IMG/VR virus record: IMGVR_UViG_3300034524_000148 | Coordinates: 1-25,536 of that record | Source of the DNA: a virus | DNA length: 25,536 bases | Reading direction: 5' to 3' (one strand) | Shown: positions 1 to 6,187 of the stretch, piece after piece | Layout: every line of letters begins with the position of its first letter | Position numbering within the stretch: position 1 is the first letter of the stretch | Notes under the pieces: generated by a model | Database searches by the model: none | What the model was told of the DNA's origin: nothing | Seen by the model: only the letters and a program-made list of their open reading frames with translations | Translations under genes and position numbers: made by a program

Positions 1-127
1 CTTCGGTAATATCCAGTTTCTGTAAACTGAAACTGGGCTTATTAAGTGATGTCTTTTTTAAGAAATATTGGCTATCTTATTTCCAATTTTCTTCTTTAGG
101 TACTTGACATATTACCGCAGGACTTTA
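1..127. repeat. Left terminal inverted repeat (127 bp)
   Basis: These 127 bases are the exact reverse complement of 25410-25536; identity stops at 128 on this side and at 25409 on the other. The repeat has its own inner symmetry: CGGTAATAT at 4-12 is mirrored by ATATTACCG at 109-117, and a smaller hairpin (CCAGTTT/AAACTGG) lies at 13-36. That resembles a short MITE-like element with its own inverted ends. No reading frame of note is seen in it. A length of exactly 127 also equals a common maximum de Bruijn k-mer, so the contig may simply stop inside a longer repeat. Confidence 0.95.
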
Positions 128-162
128 ATATCTTATTCTACCAGTTTAATATCTTATTCTAC
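124..162. repeat. Two tandem 18-bp direct repeats at the inner edge of the left terminal repeat
   Basis: The 18-mer TTTAATATCTTATTCTAC occurs at 124-141 and again at 145-162, separated by three bases (period 21). The first copy begins in the last four bases of the terminal repeat. The second contains the TAG stop of the leftward helicase gene (159-161). The duplication extends the 3' end of that gene and may be a scar of the junction between the repeat and the cassette. Confidence 0.85.
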
Positions 163-2054
163 AAGTTTTTTGTGAAATCCTCTAGTACTCTATTTAAAAA
201 CTCTTCAATTTTATCAAGTTTTTTCTCGGCAATATCCCAGTCGTTTGTTGTCCATTCTTCTCTTTTGGCACCAATCATATTTTTCAATGATGCATTTATA
301 TATATTGCAAGCATAGCAGCATTATTATTTTTTTGCTGTGCAATCCAAGAATATTTTCCGTTGAATAACATTGATTTTTTTAGCTCATCAGTTTCTTTAT
401 TTAAAGAATACTTACTAAGTAAAGTAGGTACAATATTATCTCTAATTCGGCTATCGAGACCAATTTTTTTTCTTTTAATAAATAGATCCGGTCTTTTTAT
501 TGGTGAGGCAAATCCTGTAGTTTGATTTAGTATTTTTCGGGCTTCTTTAAAGGAAATATTAAGAAGCTTTTGGATACCTTCTATTTTCTTCAATTCTTCT
601 TGTTCTTCTTTTTTTCGCTGTTCAATTAGTTTTGTATTTAAATAGGTGTCACCAACAAGAAATCCTTCGCCTTCTTCAAGGGCAGTTCCAATTGTTCTAT
701 CAATTATCCTTGCACCCGTTTCATCAACTTCATTATCATCATTAATATCAATGCTTTCTAGATATTTTATAGTTTCACTTTCTTGCTTCTCTTTTTTATA
801 ATAATCCCAAAGTTTATCTAAATTAAGTTCTTGGTGGCACACTATCTGAGCAATATTATCATCTGCTCTCTTAGCTTCATCATTTGGGATCGCTCGTAAA
901 ACTCTACCAATAAACTGTGCATATGGAAGAAGTGTTCTAAATGGCCTGAATATAGCGGCAATAGAAAGATAAGGATGGTCATATCCCTCACCAAGCATTG
1001 CGACATTTATTACAACATTCACTCTATGATTTTCTATATCCTGTAAGGCTTTTTCCTTATCACTTTTTTCCATTTCACTATGTACTATCGAACATTTATA
1101 ATTGTGTTTTTCATAAAGGTTTTTGATTTGAATAGCATGTGGGATACTACAAGCTACCGCAATTATTTTATGTGGTACCGGGTTGTTATCTTTAAGTTTA
1201 TTTTCAAGTATTTTAATACTTTCAAGTACAACCTTTTCAGAGCATTCCTCTGAATAAGCCACTGTTCTGCTTATCCAATCTTGATCTTTTATTCCTTCTT
1301 TAAGAAGTTCTTCGACAGAATATTTTTTAGTTTCATCGCCGTCAATTGTAAGATAAAGCTTTTCAGGTATATACTTGAAATTTTCCAATGATTTAACATA
1401 ACCATGAGCCATAGCAGCACTTAATTTATATTCATAAATTATCTCACCAATAATTTTTTTATCGTCAGACCTAAATGGCGTACCGGTTAACTTAATTACT
1501 TTTGCATTTGAGAAATATTGCAATGTTTCCAACCAAGTTAATGCTGTGGAATGGTGTGCCTCATCAACGATTATCATATCAAAAAAATCGTTTGAGACTC
1601 TGTTTATGAGGCTATTAGCAAGTCTTGATTGTAGCTTTTGTATATTAACTACTACAATATTTGCTAGTTGCAACACTTCGTCTTTTGTATCTCTACCTTC
1701 ATATTCTATTAAACATGGCAAATCACTCATGTTACAAAAAACTTTTTGGGTTAACCAAAAGTTTTCAGGGTATTCGGGATCTAGAGAACCTACGACTCCA
1801 TCTTTAATAACTAACTGGGGAGTAATTATTAATACTCTTCCTTTAGATATTCCATAGGGGAGAAGACCCATTAAACCTGTTTTCCCAACTCCAGTTGGTA
1901 GAATAATAATTGCATCTGTAGTATTACTTTTGTTCACAAAATGATCAAAGGCACGAGCATACGCTATTTTTTGGGGTATTCTTAAATTATCATTCTCATC
2001 AATATTTGGAATAGTTTTTAGAAAATAATTGGGATCATAATATAATTCAGGCAT
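159..2054 (-). CDS. SF2 DEAD/DEAH-box helicase, type III restriction/RadD-like
   Basis: The 631-aa protein carries a full superfamily 2 helicase core. Motif I is LPTGVGKT (about residues 52-59), motif II DEAH (164-167), motif III TGTPFR (190-195), motif V around NVAMLGEGYDHP (350-361) and motif VI QFIGRVLR (380-387). These ATPases move on or unwind nucleic acid. The C-terminal third (about 440-631) is charged, partly coiled-coil-like, and not recognised. No nuclease motif is visible, so a stand-alone restriction enzyme is unlikely. The ATG follows a strong AAAGGAGG site lying in the end of the preceding gene, with which it abuts, so the two are co-transcribed. Its place beside the immunity genes at the element edge suggests a moron, perhaps a phage-exclusion function; that is inference. 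Confidence 0.85.
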   Translation of the reverse strand: MPELYYDPNYFLKTIPNIDENDNLRIPQKIAYARAFDHFVNKSNTTDAIIILPTGVGKTGLMGLLPYGISKGRVLIITPQLVIKDGVVGSLDPEYPENFWLTQKVFCNMSDLPCLIEYEGRDTKDEVLQLANIVVVNIQKLQSRLANSLINRVSNDFFDMIIVDEAHHSTALTWLETLQYFSNAKVIKLTGTPFRSDDKKIIGEIIYEYKLSAAMAHGYVKSLENFKYIPEKLYLTIDGDETKKYSVEELLKEGIKDQDWISRTVAYSEECSEKVVLESIKILENKLKDNNPVPHKIIAVACSIPHAIQIKNLYEKHNYKCSIVHSEMEKSDKEKALQDIENHRVNVVINVAMLGEGYDHPYLSIAAIFRPFRTLLPYAQFIGRVLRAIPNDEAKRADDNIAQIVCHQELNLDKLWDYYKKEKQESETIKYLESIDINDDNEVDETGARIIDRTIGTALEEGEGFLVGDTYLNTKLIEQRKKEEQEELKKIEGIQKLLNISFKEARKILNQTTGFASPIKRPDLFIKRKKIGLDSRIRDNIVPTLLSKYSLNKETDELKKSMLFNGKYSWIAQQKNNNAAMLAIYINASLKNMIGAKREEWTTNDWDIAEKKLDKIEEFLNRVLEDFTKNL

Positions 2055-2282
2055 CTAGCATTCCTCCTTTTCTCGAAAATACAGTTCTAATGCTTCCTCT
2101 GGGAACCAATCCTCATTACTTTTAACTTTATCACTCGTACAGTGTATTGGGTGAAAATTACCTTTACGATAATCTACAGCTGTAACAGTACAAACCTCGC
2201 CTGTAGTCGGTGTGTACTTATCCGAATGTGGTAGAGTTTTTATGATAATGACTTTGTCCCCTTTTTTAAATAAATTAGACAT
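2055..2282 (-). CDS. Small hypothetical protein, SH3-like beta-barrel appearance
   Basis: This 75-aa protein begins with a GDKV motif followed by alternating hydrophobic strands and a WFPEE segment. The pattern is typical of small SH3-like/KOW-type barrels that bind nucleic acid or partner proteins. The start is well placed behind TAGGAGGAATT. Its TAG stop lies directly against the helicase start codon, and the helicase ribosome site is inside its last codons, so translation of the two is probably coupled. It may be an accessory subunit of the helicase; this rests only on gene order. No catalytic residues can be recognised. Confidence 0.65.
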   Translation of the reverse strand: MSNLFKKGDKVIIIKTLPHSDKYTPTTGEVCTVTAVDYRKGNFHPIHCTSDKVKSNEDWFPEEALELYFREKEEC

Positions 2283-2307
2283 TTATAATTCCTCCTATAT
2301 TAAATTT

Positions 2308-2341
2308 AAAAGCTTGCAAAGAAAAAATTCTGCAAGCTTTT
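2308..2341. terminator. Bidirectional hairpin terminator
   Basis: An 11-bp stem, AAAAGCTTGCA (2308-2318) with TGCAAGCTTTT (2331-2341), encloses a 12-base loop. T-runs of five bases on the plus strand and four on the minus strand follow the stem. It lies between the ImmA-type gene and the helicase cassette, so it would separate leftward lysogeny transcripts from the helicase operon. That operon would then need its own promoter between this hairpin and the 2282 start; I could not identify one convincingly. Confidence 0.7.
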
Positions 2342-2405
2342 TGTGTATTATTTTATAAATATTCAATTATTTATTAGGCCAGCAAATTTATTTACACTCA
2401 TGGAG

Positions 2406-2855
2406 CTATAGTAGCTCTTTTTTAATTCTCTTATCTGCCCATAATTCAACTATTTCATAGGGCATTTTAATCCTGGCAGCGAATTGCTGCAGAGTTTCCC
2501 CAGGCATTGGCTGTTCATCTCTAATTAAAAGTTCTGCCGCAAATAGATTAGCTTTAATTTCTTCCTTGGAGTATTGCATTAATGTATGTTCTACAAGAAA
2601 GAAATAACCACCCGGGGATGAAAGAAAGTAATGGCCGAGTTCATGTGCAAGCACTGTTCTTTGTAAATAATCCGGCAAGAATTGATTTATCCCAATATGA
2701 CTCTCTTCAGGGCTTTTTAAAAGCAATCCTTTGATATTGTTTTCAAAGGGAAATAAATCAACTTCAATTCCAAATATACTTGCAATTTCAAATGGACAAT
2801 TAGTATTATACTTAGCAACAAGTTTATCAACTAGTGTTCCGATTCTTAATAACAA
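2406..2855 (-). CDS. immA: ImmA/IrrE-family metallo-endopeptidase
   Basis: The protein has the zinc-protease motif HELGH preceded by hydrophobic residues (VLAHELGH, about residues 71-78 counted from the longer GTG start) and a downstream NLFAAELL segment supplying the third ligand Glu. This is the IrrE/ImmA layout. In ICEBs1 and related phages, ImmA cleaves the XRE repressor to induce the element. It lies just downstream of an XRE repressor in the same leftward operon, which fits that role. Start choice: an in-frame GTG at 2864 has no ribosome site, whereas GAGGTGA sits five bases before the TTG at 2855, so I prefer the TTG (149 aa). Symbol by family and context only. Confidence 0.85.
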   Translation of the reverse strand: MLLRIGTLVDKLVAKYNTNCPFEIASIFGIEVDLFPFENNIKGLLLKSPEESHIGINQFLPDYLQRTVLAHELGHYFLSSPGGYFFLVEHTLMQYSKEEIKANLFAAELLIRDEQPMPGETLQQFAARIKMPYEIVELWADKRIKKELL

Positions 2856-3003
2856 AGGAGTCACCTCGTTCTATAAAATGAATATTTAAAAAATTTACGA
2901 AGCTCCTATAAATTTTAAAAACTCCTTTGTCATCTGTTAAATGACCTTTAATTACCACACAAATTGAATTTATACAACCTATTGCTGGCCTAAAACTAAT
3001 CAT
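2827..3003 (-). CDS. Possible 58-aa coupled gene between repressor and protease
   Basis: An open frame begins with an ATG (3001-3003) that overlaps the end of the repressor gene by eight bases, and it runs 29 bases into the preferred ImmA-type start. This close overlap on both sides suggests translational coupling in a repressor-small gene-immA operon. The product is hydrophobic in its first third and basic overall. No family is recognised and the ribosome site is poor. The alternative is a 131-bp spacer without a gene. Confidence 0.28.
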   Translation of the reverse strand: MISFRPAIGCINSICVVIKGHLTDDKGVFKIYRSFVNFLNIHFIERGDSFVIKNRNTS

Positions 3004-3364
3004 TATTTTTCTTTTTTGAAGCAACGAATTGTATATATTTGATTATATCTTTCATATCCTCCTCATTAAATTCTTTTAAATTATAAAAGTCTATATTATA
3101 TTCTTTTAAAAGCTTGTCCAAAGGTGAACCAGGATTTTTAATTATTTCTTTCAGTGGGCGGGGGTCGTCTGTATTCCCTAGTAGGTATTCAACTGATGTA
3201 TTAAAATAATTGGCTATTTTAATTAAAGTAGTAATATCTGGTGTATTTATATTATTTTCATATTGAGAAATTGTTGATTTCCCGACATTCAGATATTTTC
3301 CAAGCTGTTCCTGGGTTAAATTTCTTTTATTTCTAAGATTTTTTATTCTTTCTCCAATATGCAC
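2996..3364 (-). CDS. XRE-family lysogeny repressor (cI-like)
   Basis: The N-terminus holds a classic HTH_3 domain (residues about 2-60, with LTQEQLGKYLNVGKSTISQY as helices 2-3). A short C-terminal region has no LexA-type Ser/Lys autoprotease motif. It therefore resembles ICEBs1 ImmR/phi105-type repressors that need an ImmA partner for inactivation, which is encoded next to it. An upstream TTG at 3391 is in frame but lies inside an operator; the GTG at 3364 has AGGGTGA five bases before it, giving 122 aa, and I use that. Three palindromes of the form GTTCA-N7-TGAAC in the divergent region are its likely binding sites, one of them between its own promoter and start codon (autoregulation). Confidence 0.9.
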   Translation of the reverse strand: MHIGERIKNLRNKRNLTQEQLGKYLNVGKSTISQYENNINTPDITTLIKIANYFNTSVEYLLGNTDDPRPLKEIIKNPGSPLDKLLKEYNIDFYNLKEFNEEDMKDIIKYIQFVASKKKNND

Positions 3365-3385
3365 GGCACTCACCCTTTTTAAATT

Positions 3386-3402
3386 GTTCAAAATATATGA
3401 AC
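3386..3402. promoter_or_regulatory. Operator O1, GTTCA-N7-TGAAC
   Basis: A 17-bp palindrome with five-base arms and a seven-base AT-rich centre. It lies between the likely -10 of the leftward repressor promoter and the repressor start, as expected for autoregulation. Matching sites occur at 3485-3501 and 3523-3539, and a half site (GTTCA) at 3454-3458. Confidence 0.75.
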
Positions 3403-3409
3403 TAACTAT

Positions 3410-3437
3410 ATTCTACCAAATATATTTATTCTTGTAA
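3410..3437 (-). promoter_or_regulatory. Leftward repressor promoter (PRM-like)
   Basis: On the minus strand, TTACAA (3432-3437) and TAGAAT (3410-3415) are separated by 16 bases. The -10 is good and the -35 weak. Transcription would start at about 3403, next to operator O1, and read the repressor and ImmA-type genes. Confidence 0.45.
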
Positions 3438-3477
3438 GTAACTAATAAGAAAAGTTCATAAAACATAAAAAATACTA

Positions 3478-3507
3478 TTGACAAGTTCATTTGAGGTGAA
3501 CTATAAT
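3478..3507 (+). promoter_or_regulatory. Rightward early promoter (PR-like), consensus sigma-A
   Basis: Both hexamers match consensus exactly: TTGACA at 3478-3483 and TATAAT at 3502-3507, 18 bases apart. Operator O2 occupies 17 of those 18 spacer bases, so a bound repressor would exclude RNA polymerase completely. The promoter drives the Cro-like gene and probably the early operon. Confidence 0.9.
3485..3501. promoter_or_regulatory. Operator O2, fills the PR spacer
   Basis: GTTCA and TGAAC arms with a seven-base centre, the same 17-bp format as O1 and O3. It sits exactly between the -35 and -10 hexamers of the rightward promoter. Confidence 0.85.
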
Positions 3508-3522
3508 AAAGGTAACATCCAA

Positions 3523-3539
3523 GTTCATGCAAAATGAAC
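3523..3539. promoter_or_regulatory. Operator O3, downstream of PR
   Basis: The best of the three sites, with six-base arms GTTCAT/ATGAAC. It lies about 38 bp downstream of O2, between the expected transcription start and the ribosome site of the Cro-like gene. An ATG inside the palindrome (3534) opens a slightly longer frame but is not the likely start. Confidence 0.8.
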
Positions 3540-3554
3540 AGAAAGGAGGCCATT

Positions 3555-3791
3555 ATGAAACTAGACAATTTAAAAATACTTCGTAAAAAAAAGGGAATAA
3601 CACAAGAAGAAATGGCTAAAAGGCTTGGTTATAAAGGCAAGAGTGGTTATTGCCAACTAGAAAACGGAACAGTAAAAATGACTTTAGAACAAGCCCATAA
3701 AATTGCTGAAATATTAGGTGAAGATCCTAAGAATATTTTTTTTGACAACAAAGTTCATGCTACATTAACAAAAAAGCAACAAGCCGTTTAA
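3555..3791 (+). CDS. XRE-family Cro-like regulator
   Basis: The product is a 78-aa single-domain helix-turn-helix protein (ITQEEMAKRLGYKGKSGYCQ over helices 2-3, then LEQAHKIAEIL and a DPKNIFF end). The size and layout are typical of the first rightward gene opposite a phage repressor. AAAGGAGG lies six bases before the ATG at 3555; an upstream in-frame ATG at 3534 falls inside operator O3 and lacks a ribosome site. It is read from the consensus promoter at 3478-3507 and probably competes for the same operators. Cro function is inferred from position; some homologues act as activators. Confidence 0.85.
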   Translation: MKLDNLKILRKKKGITQEEMAKRLGYKGKSGYCQLENGTVKMTLEQAHKIAEILGEDPKNIFFDNKVHATLTKKQQAV

Positions 3792-3810
3792 TATACTCGG
3801 AAAAAATAGT

Positions 3811-3986
3811 TGAAGAGAGGGGGTGTGGGGGAGTTGGATAAAAGGATCTGCCCTGAGTGTGGTAGAGAAAACCTTAAATGTGCTAACTTTAGCGAAAAAT
3901 GTGGTTCAAAAATCAGCAGTGAGTGCCCGTCATGTTGGAGAAAGAACGGGCAACCAAGCAGTTGCCCTGGTTTAAAATATCCTTAA
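3811..3986 (+). repeat. Direct repeat copy A (zinc-ribbon gene unit)
   Basis: About 175 bases closely matching 4990-5165, including the leader before the TTG start and the whole small gene, with scattered substitutions and no large gaps. The two copies flank the leftward gene at 4027-4869. Confidence 0.85.
3834..3986 (+). CDS. Small zinc-ribbon protein, degenerate copy A
   Basis: A 50-aa protein starts at a TTG behind a G-rich ribosome site. It is a near-duplicate of the gene at 5013-5165. The first knuckle is intact (CPEC, residues 6-9), but the second has lost one Cys (FSEKC here, FCEKC in copy B), and the C-terminal Cys of copy B is replaced by a LKYP end. Metal binding is therefore probably impaired, and this may be a decaying paralogue. 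Such small C4 proteins in phages often act as adaptors or inhibitors of host proteins, but no specific job can be given. Confidence 0.55.
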   Translation: MDKRICPECGRENLKCANFSEKCGSKISSECPSCWRKNGQPSSCPGLKYP

Positions 3987-4026
3987 AGTTCAGCGTCCTC
4001 ATCGATAACAATATCCTTTAATAAAG

Positions 4027-4869
4027 TTAAAACCATTTTATTTTAAAAAATTTTATATTAAATGTTTCTTTTAAGAACTCAGCAGCCTTTTTAAAAGCTA
4101 TTGTGTTCATGCTTCCACCACTTATGGAGTAACCATTTTTTAATCGCATTTCTCCAAAAAAACGCAAATCGCTTCCTGAATATCTATTCAATGATTTTAA
4201 AAATGAATTGTCTGTCGCTACTGAGTCAGCAAATTGGTAAAAAATTTCTTTATAAGGATGAGTATCTAAATTAGCATGTCTGTCATCAGAAAAATATCGA
4301 TAAATACAGAAAACAAAAAATGCAATCTTATCAGTACCGGTTAGATTATTAAAAACTAGATTATAAAGACTTTTTTTGCCGTGATACTTTGAGCTAATCA
4401 TATCTCGATTATCAGCAAATTCTAATAAACCCGGATTTGGATCATTATTATCATCGTCAACTTTTCTGCTTATTAAGCATGATACATCTTCAAATGAAGC
4501 ATTTTCAGGAATAGAAATACCTAGAGCCTTAGCATACTCAATTTGTCTATCAGTTGGTTCATCGAATATTACTTCTGTTTTATAAGGTGGTAATAGCCCA
4601 AGTTCAAGTACCTTAGTTTCAGCTATTTCTTTTGTTTTTGCATAAACTATTATTTTCTTTTTTCTATTAGTTTCTTTATTAATTCCGGTTATTTCATAAT
4701 GTTTTATTAATACTGGAGTGTATGAAATTATTTCTGTTTTTTGTTGAGGCTTTAGCTTATTAAATAAATTTTTATAAATTATTGCTTTATTTTTCAGTTT
4801 ATTAGGTAAATTTTTCAGTTTTTTAAGCCAATTTTCAAGCTTTCTAGGCCATGAAAGAAAATTATCCAT
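4027..4869 (-). CDS. Uncharacterised protein, leftward cargo gene between two zinc-ribbon copies
   Basis: The product is 280 aa. An N-terminal basic amphipathic, Lys/Leu-rich stretch (about 1-45) looks helical. A beta-rich segment follows, then a conserved-looking helical module with PTDRQIEYAKALGISIPEN, a pattern I associate with small modules in uncharacterised Gram-positive proteins. The C-terminal half is mixed alpha/beta. No catalytic motif is seen. The ATG at 4869 follows AAAGGAGC; 30 further in-frame codons upstream lack support. It opposes its neighbours, as a separately expressed moron would. Just after its stop, a shifted frame continues to a TAA at 3983-3985, so a homopolymer indel may have clipped its original acidic end. 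Confidence 0.7.
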   Translation of the reverse strand: MDNFLSWPRKLENWLKKLKNLPNKLKNKAIIYKNLFNKLKPQQKTEIISYTPVLIKHYEITGINKETNRKKKIIVYAKTKEIAETKVLELGLLPPYKTEVIFDEPTDRQIEYAKALGISIPENASFEDVSCLISRKVDDDNNDPNPGLLEFADNRDMISSKYHGKKSLYNLVFNNLTGTDKIAFFVFCIYRYFSDDRHANLDTHPYKEIFYQFADSVATDNSFLKSLNRYSGSDLRFFGEMRLKNGYSISGGSMNTIAFKKAAEFLKETFNIKFFKIKWF

Positions 4870-4989
4870 ATTTTTGCTCCTTTCAAAAATTAATTTAACC
4901 TTCTTTTTTCTACAAAAATATGGTAATTCCTTCTGTATTTTATAACCCAATAAAGCCAAGCCAGTTTAATCGTTATTAATAGTCAAATT

Positions 4990-5165
4990 GGAAGAGATGG
5001 GGTGAGGGAGAGTTGGATAAGAGGATCTGCCCTGAGTGTGGTAGAGAAAACCTTGAACATGCTAACTTTTGCGAAAAATGTGGTTCAAAAATTAGTAGTG
5101 AATGCCCGTCATGTTGGAAAAAGAATGGGCAACCAAGCAGTTGCCCGGGTAAAAAGTGTAACTAA
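4990..5165 (+). repeat. Direct repeat copy B (zinc-ribbon gene unit)
   Basis: Second copy of the unit at 3811-3986. The homology begins about 23 bases before the TTG start and runs through the gene; downstream similarity is weak at the DNA level. Confidence 0.85.
5013..5165 (+). CDS. Small zinc-ribbon protein, intact copy B
   Basis: A 50-aa protein starting at TTG, with a GGGGTG ribosome site eight to nine bases upstream, as in copy A. It keeps all the Cys pairs: CPEC (6-9), CEKC (20-23), CPSC (31-34) and two near the end, consistent with one or two zinc knuckles. It is likely the functional paralogue of the degenerate gene at 3834-3986. A longer ORF in another frame over this region is a shadow. 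The role is unknown; the zinc site suggests a protein- or nucleic-acid-binding adaptor. Confidence 0.7.
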   Translation: MDKRICPECGRENLEHANFCEKCGSKISSECPSCWKKNGQPSSCPGKKCN

Positions 5166-5254
5166 TCATCATTCCCAGGTAACTCTACTACAATATCTTC
5201 TTGATTATAGATTGTTTCTTCGCCGCATAGGAGGAAAAACCTGCAAATTCCCTT
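5162..5254 (-). pseudogene. Possible 3' remnant of a leftward gene behind copy B
   Basis: An open minus-strand stretch of about 30 codons ends in an acidic tail (EDIVVELPGNDD) whose TAG overlaps the stop of the copy B gene by two bases. Behind copy A a minus-strand frame ends the same way (KDIVIDEDAEL), with its TAA overlapping the copy A stop at the same offset. The matching geometry and tail suggest both zinc-ribbon copies were once followed by the same convergent gene, of which only this end is left here. The stretch is short enough to be chance. Confidence 0.3.
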
Positions 5255-5278
5255 TTAAAAAAAGGGGTGTATGTCCAA

Positions 5279-5458
5279 ATGGACATGACTGAAAGGTTAA
5301 AAGTTTTAGAAGAGTATGATGAAAAAAATTGTCATAAGTTCTACATGTACTATGTTTTGAATGAACTATACCTTATTTACAATGGGTTACTTAGAAGCAA
5401 AAACGTAGTTAATGCTTTAGAAAATTTAAAAGACTTAATGGAAGAACTGGATAGTTAG
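5279..5458 (+). CDS. Small hypothetical protein, helical
   Basis: A 59-aa protein that looks entirely helical, with regularly spaced Leu and an acidic end (LKDLMEELDS). The ATG at 5279 lies nine bases after GGGGTG; an upstream GTG at 5267 is part of that site. It is the first rightward gene after the duplicated zinc-ribbon unit, and the next gene follows closely. It resembles no family I can name. Confidence 0.55.
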   Translation: MDMTERLKVLEEYDEKNCHKFYMYYVLNELYLIYNGLLRSKNVVNALENLKDLMEELDS

Positions 5459-5492
5459 CAATATTTCCTTGGAAATAAAAGGAAGTGGAATA

Positions 5493-5744
5493 ATGCCAAA
5501 TAACATGGTTGTACCCAGACACCCGCCTCATAAACATGATTTTAGAGGTGGTTGTATGGAGCAAAAAAGAAAACCGGATAAGGTAATCAAAAGGGGTAAA
5601 ACAACTATTGAAATTTATGCCCCGCCTCCGATGTCTGAAGAGGAGCATAAGAGACGACTCCAAGAGTTTTATAATGCGGCGTGGGCAATTTGGGAGTCCT
5701 TGAGCACCGAAGAAAAGCTAAAAATTAATGCTGAATGTAATTAG
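5493..5744 (+). CDS. Hypothetical phage/plasmid protein
   Basis: 83 aa. The N-terminus has a His/Pro-rich stretch (PRHPPHKHDF), followed by a basic segment and then EIYAPPPMSEEEHKRRLQEF and a helical C-terminus with AAWAIWESLS. The PPPMSEEE-helix-W.IW pattern is one I associate with unassigned small genes of Clostridia mobile elements. The ATG at 5493 is preceded by AAAGGAAGTGG; an internal ATG at 5556 with GAGGTGG before it would give 62 aa and is a real alternative. No function is assigned. Confidence 0.6.
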   Translation: MPNNMVVPRHPPHKHDFRGGCMEQKRKPDKVIKRGKTTIEIYAPPPMSEEEHKRRLQEFYNAAWAIWESLSTEEKLKINAECN

Positions 5745-5807
5745 CAACAATTTCTAGCTTTTTCTTTTAAATCTTTAGTGGACAAGGGTTGTAAAGGAGG
5801 TTAAAAA

Positions 5808-6149
5808 ATGCTGTGTTTTTGTCCAACAGTAAAAAATGAGGATGAATTACTTAGGTTTCTAAAGCAGGGAAGATGGGATAGGGATATATTTGAATATCTC
5901 ATTGAGATTATGTCTGAAAAGGAAAATAAGTCATTAGACTATGATCCTATTGAATTGTTTGAAATGCAAGCAAAAATGACTGATGATAATGAATTATTGT
6001 GTTTTTATTTCTGGAACAAAGAAGAAAGTGGAATTTACCAGAATTGGAAATGGACTATAAATAAAAAACAGGAAGAATTTTTTGATTTATTTGTGATAAG
6101 AATACGTGAAATATATCAAGCATTGCAAAAGTTAGTTAAAAATTATTAA
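5808..6149 (+). CDS. Hypothetical protein
   Basis: A 113-aa acidic, mostly helical protein. The start is firm, with AAAGGAGGT eight bases before the ATG. It has a CFCPTV segment at the N-terminus and aromatic-rich strands in the centre (LLCFYFWNKEESGIYQNWKW). It belongs to the rightward early operon of small genes. No family is recognised and no catalytic motif is visible. Confidence 0.65.
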   Translation: MLCFCPTVKNEDELLRFLKQGRWDRDIFEYLIEIMSEKENKSLDYDPIELFEMQAKMTDDNELLCFYFWNKEESGIYQNWKWTINKKQEEFFDLFVIRIREIYQALQKLVKNY

Positions 6150-6187
6150 AACATAGTCTGAAATTTATGTGAAGGAGGAAATGAAAA

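Noticed and set aside
104-136. TTGACA in the left terminal repeat as an inward rightward promoter
   Set aside because: No -10 at a proper distance, and it would only produce antisense RNA to the helicase 3' end. In the right copy the same TTGACA is 22 bases from TATAAT, also too far.
2404-2424. Hairpin GAGCTA-TAG-TAGCTC followed by T6 on the plus strand
   Set aside because: It overlaps the stop codon region of the leftward protease gene, and its T-run faces the wrong way for that gene. No rightward transcript enters here, so it is probably coincidental; the longer hairpin at 2308-2341 is the better terminator.
5002-5292. A 96-aa plus-strand reading frame over the second zinc-ribbon gene
   Set aside because: It reads the same DNA in another frame. 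The duplicated copy at 3834 conserves the TTG-started CPEC/CPSC frame, not this one, so it is a shadow.
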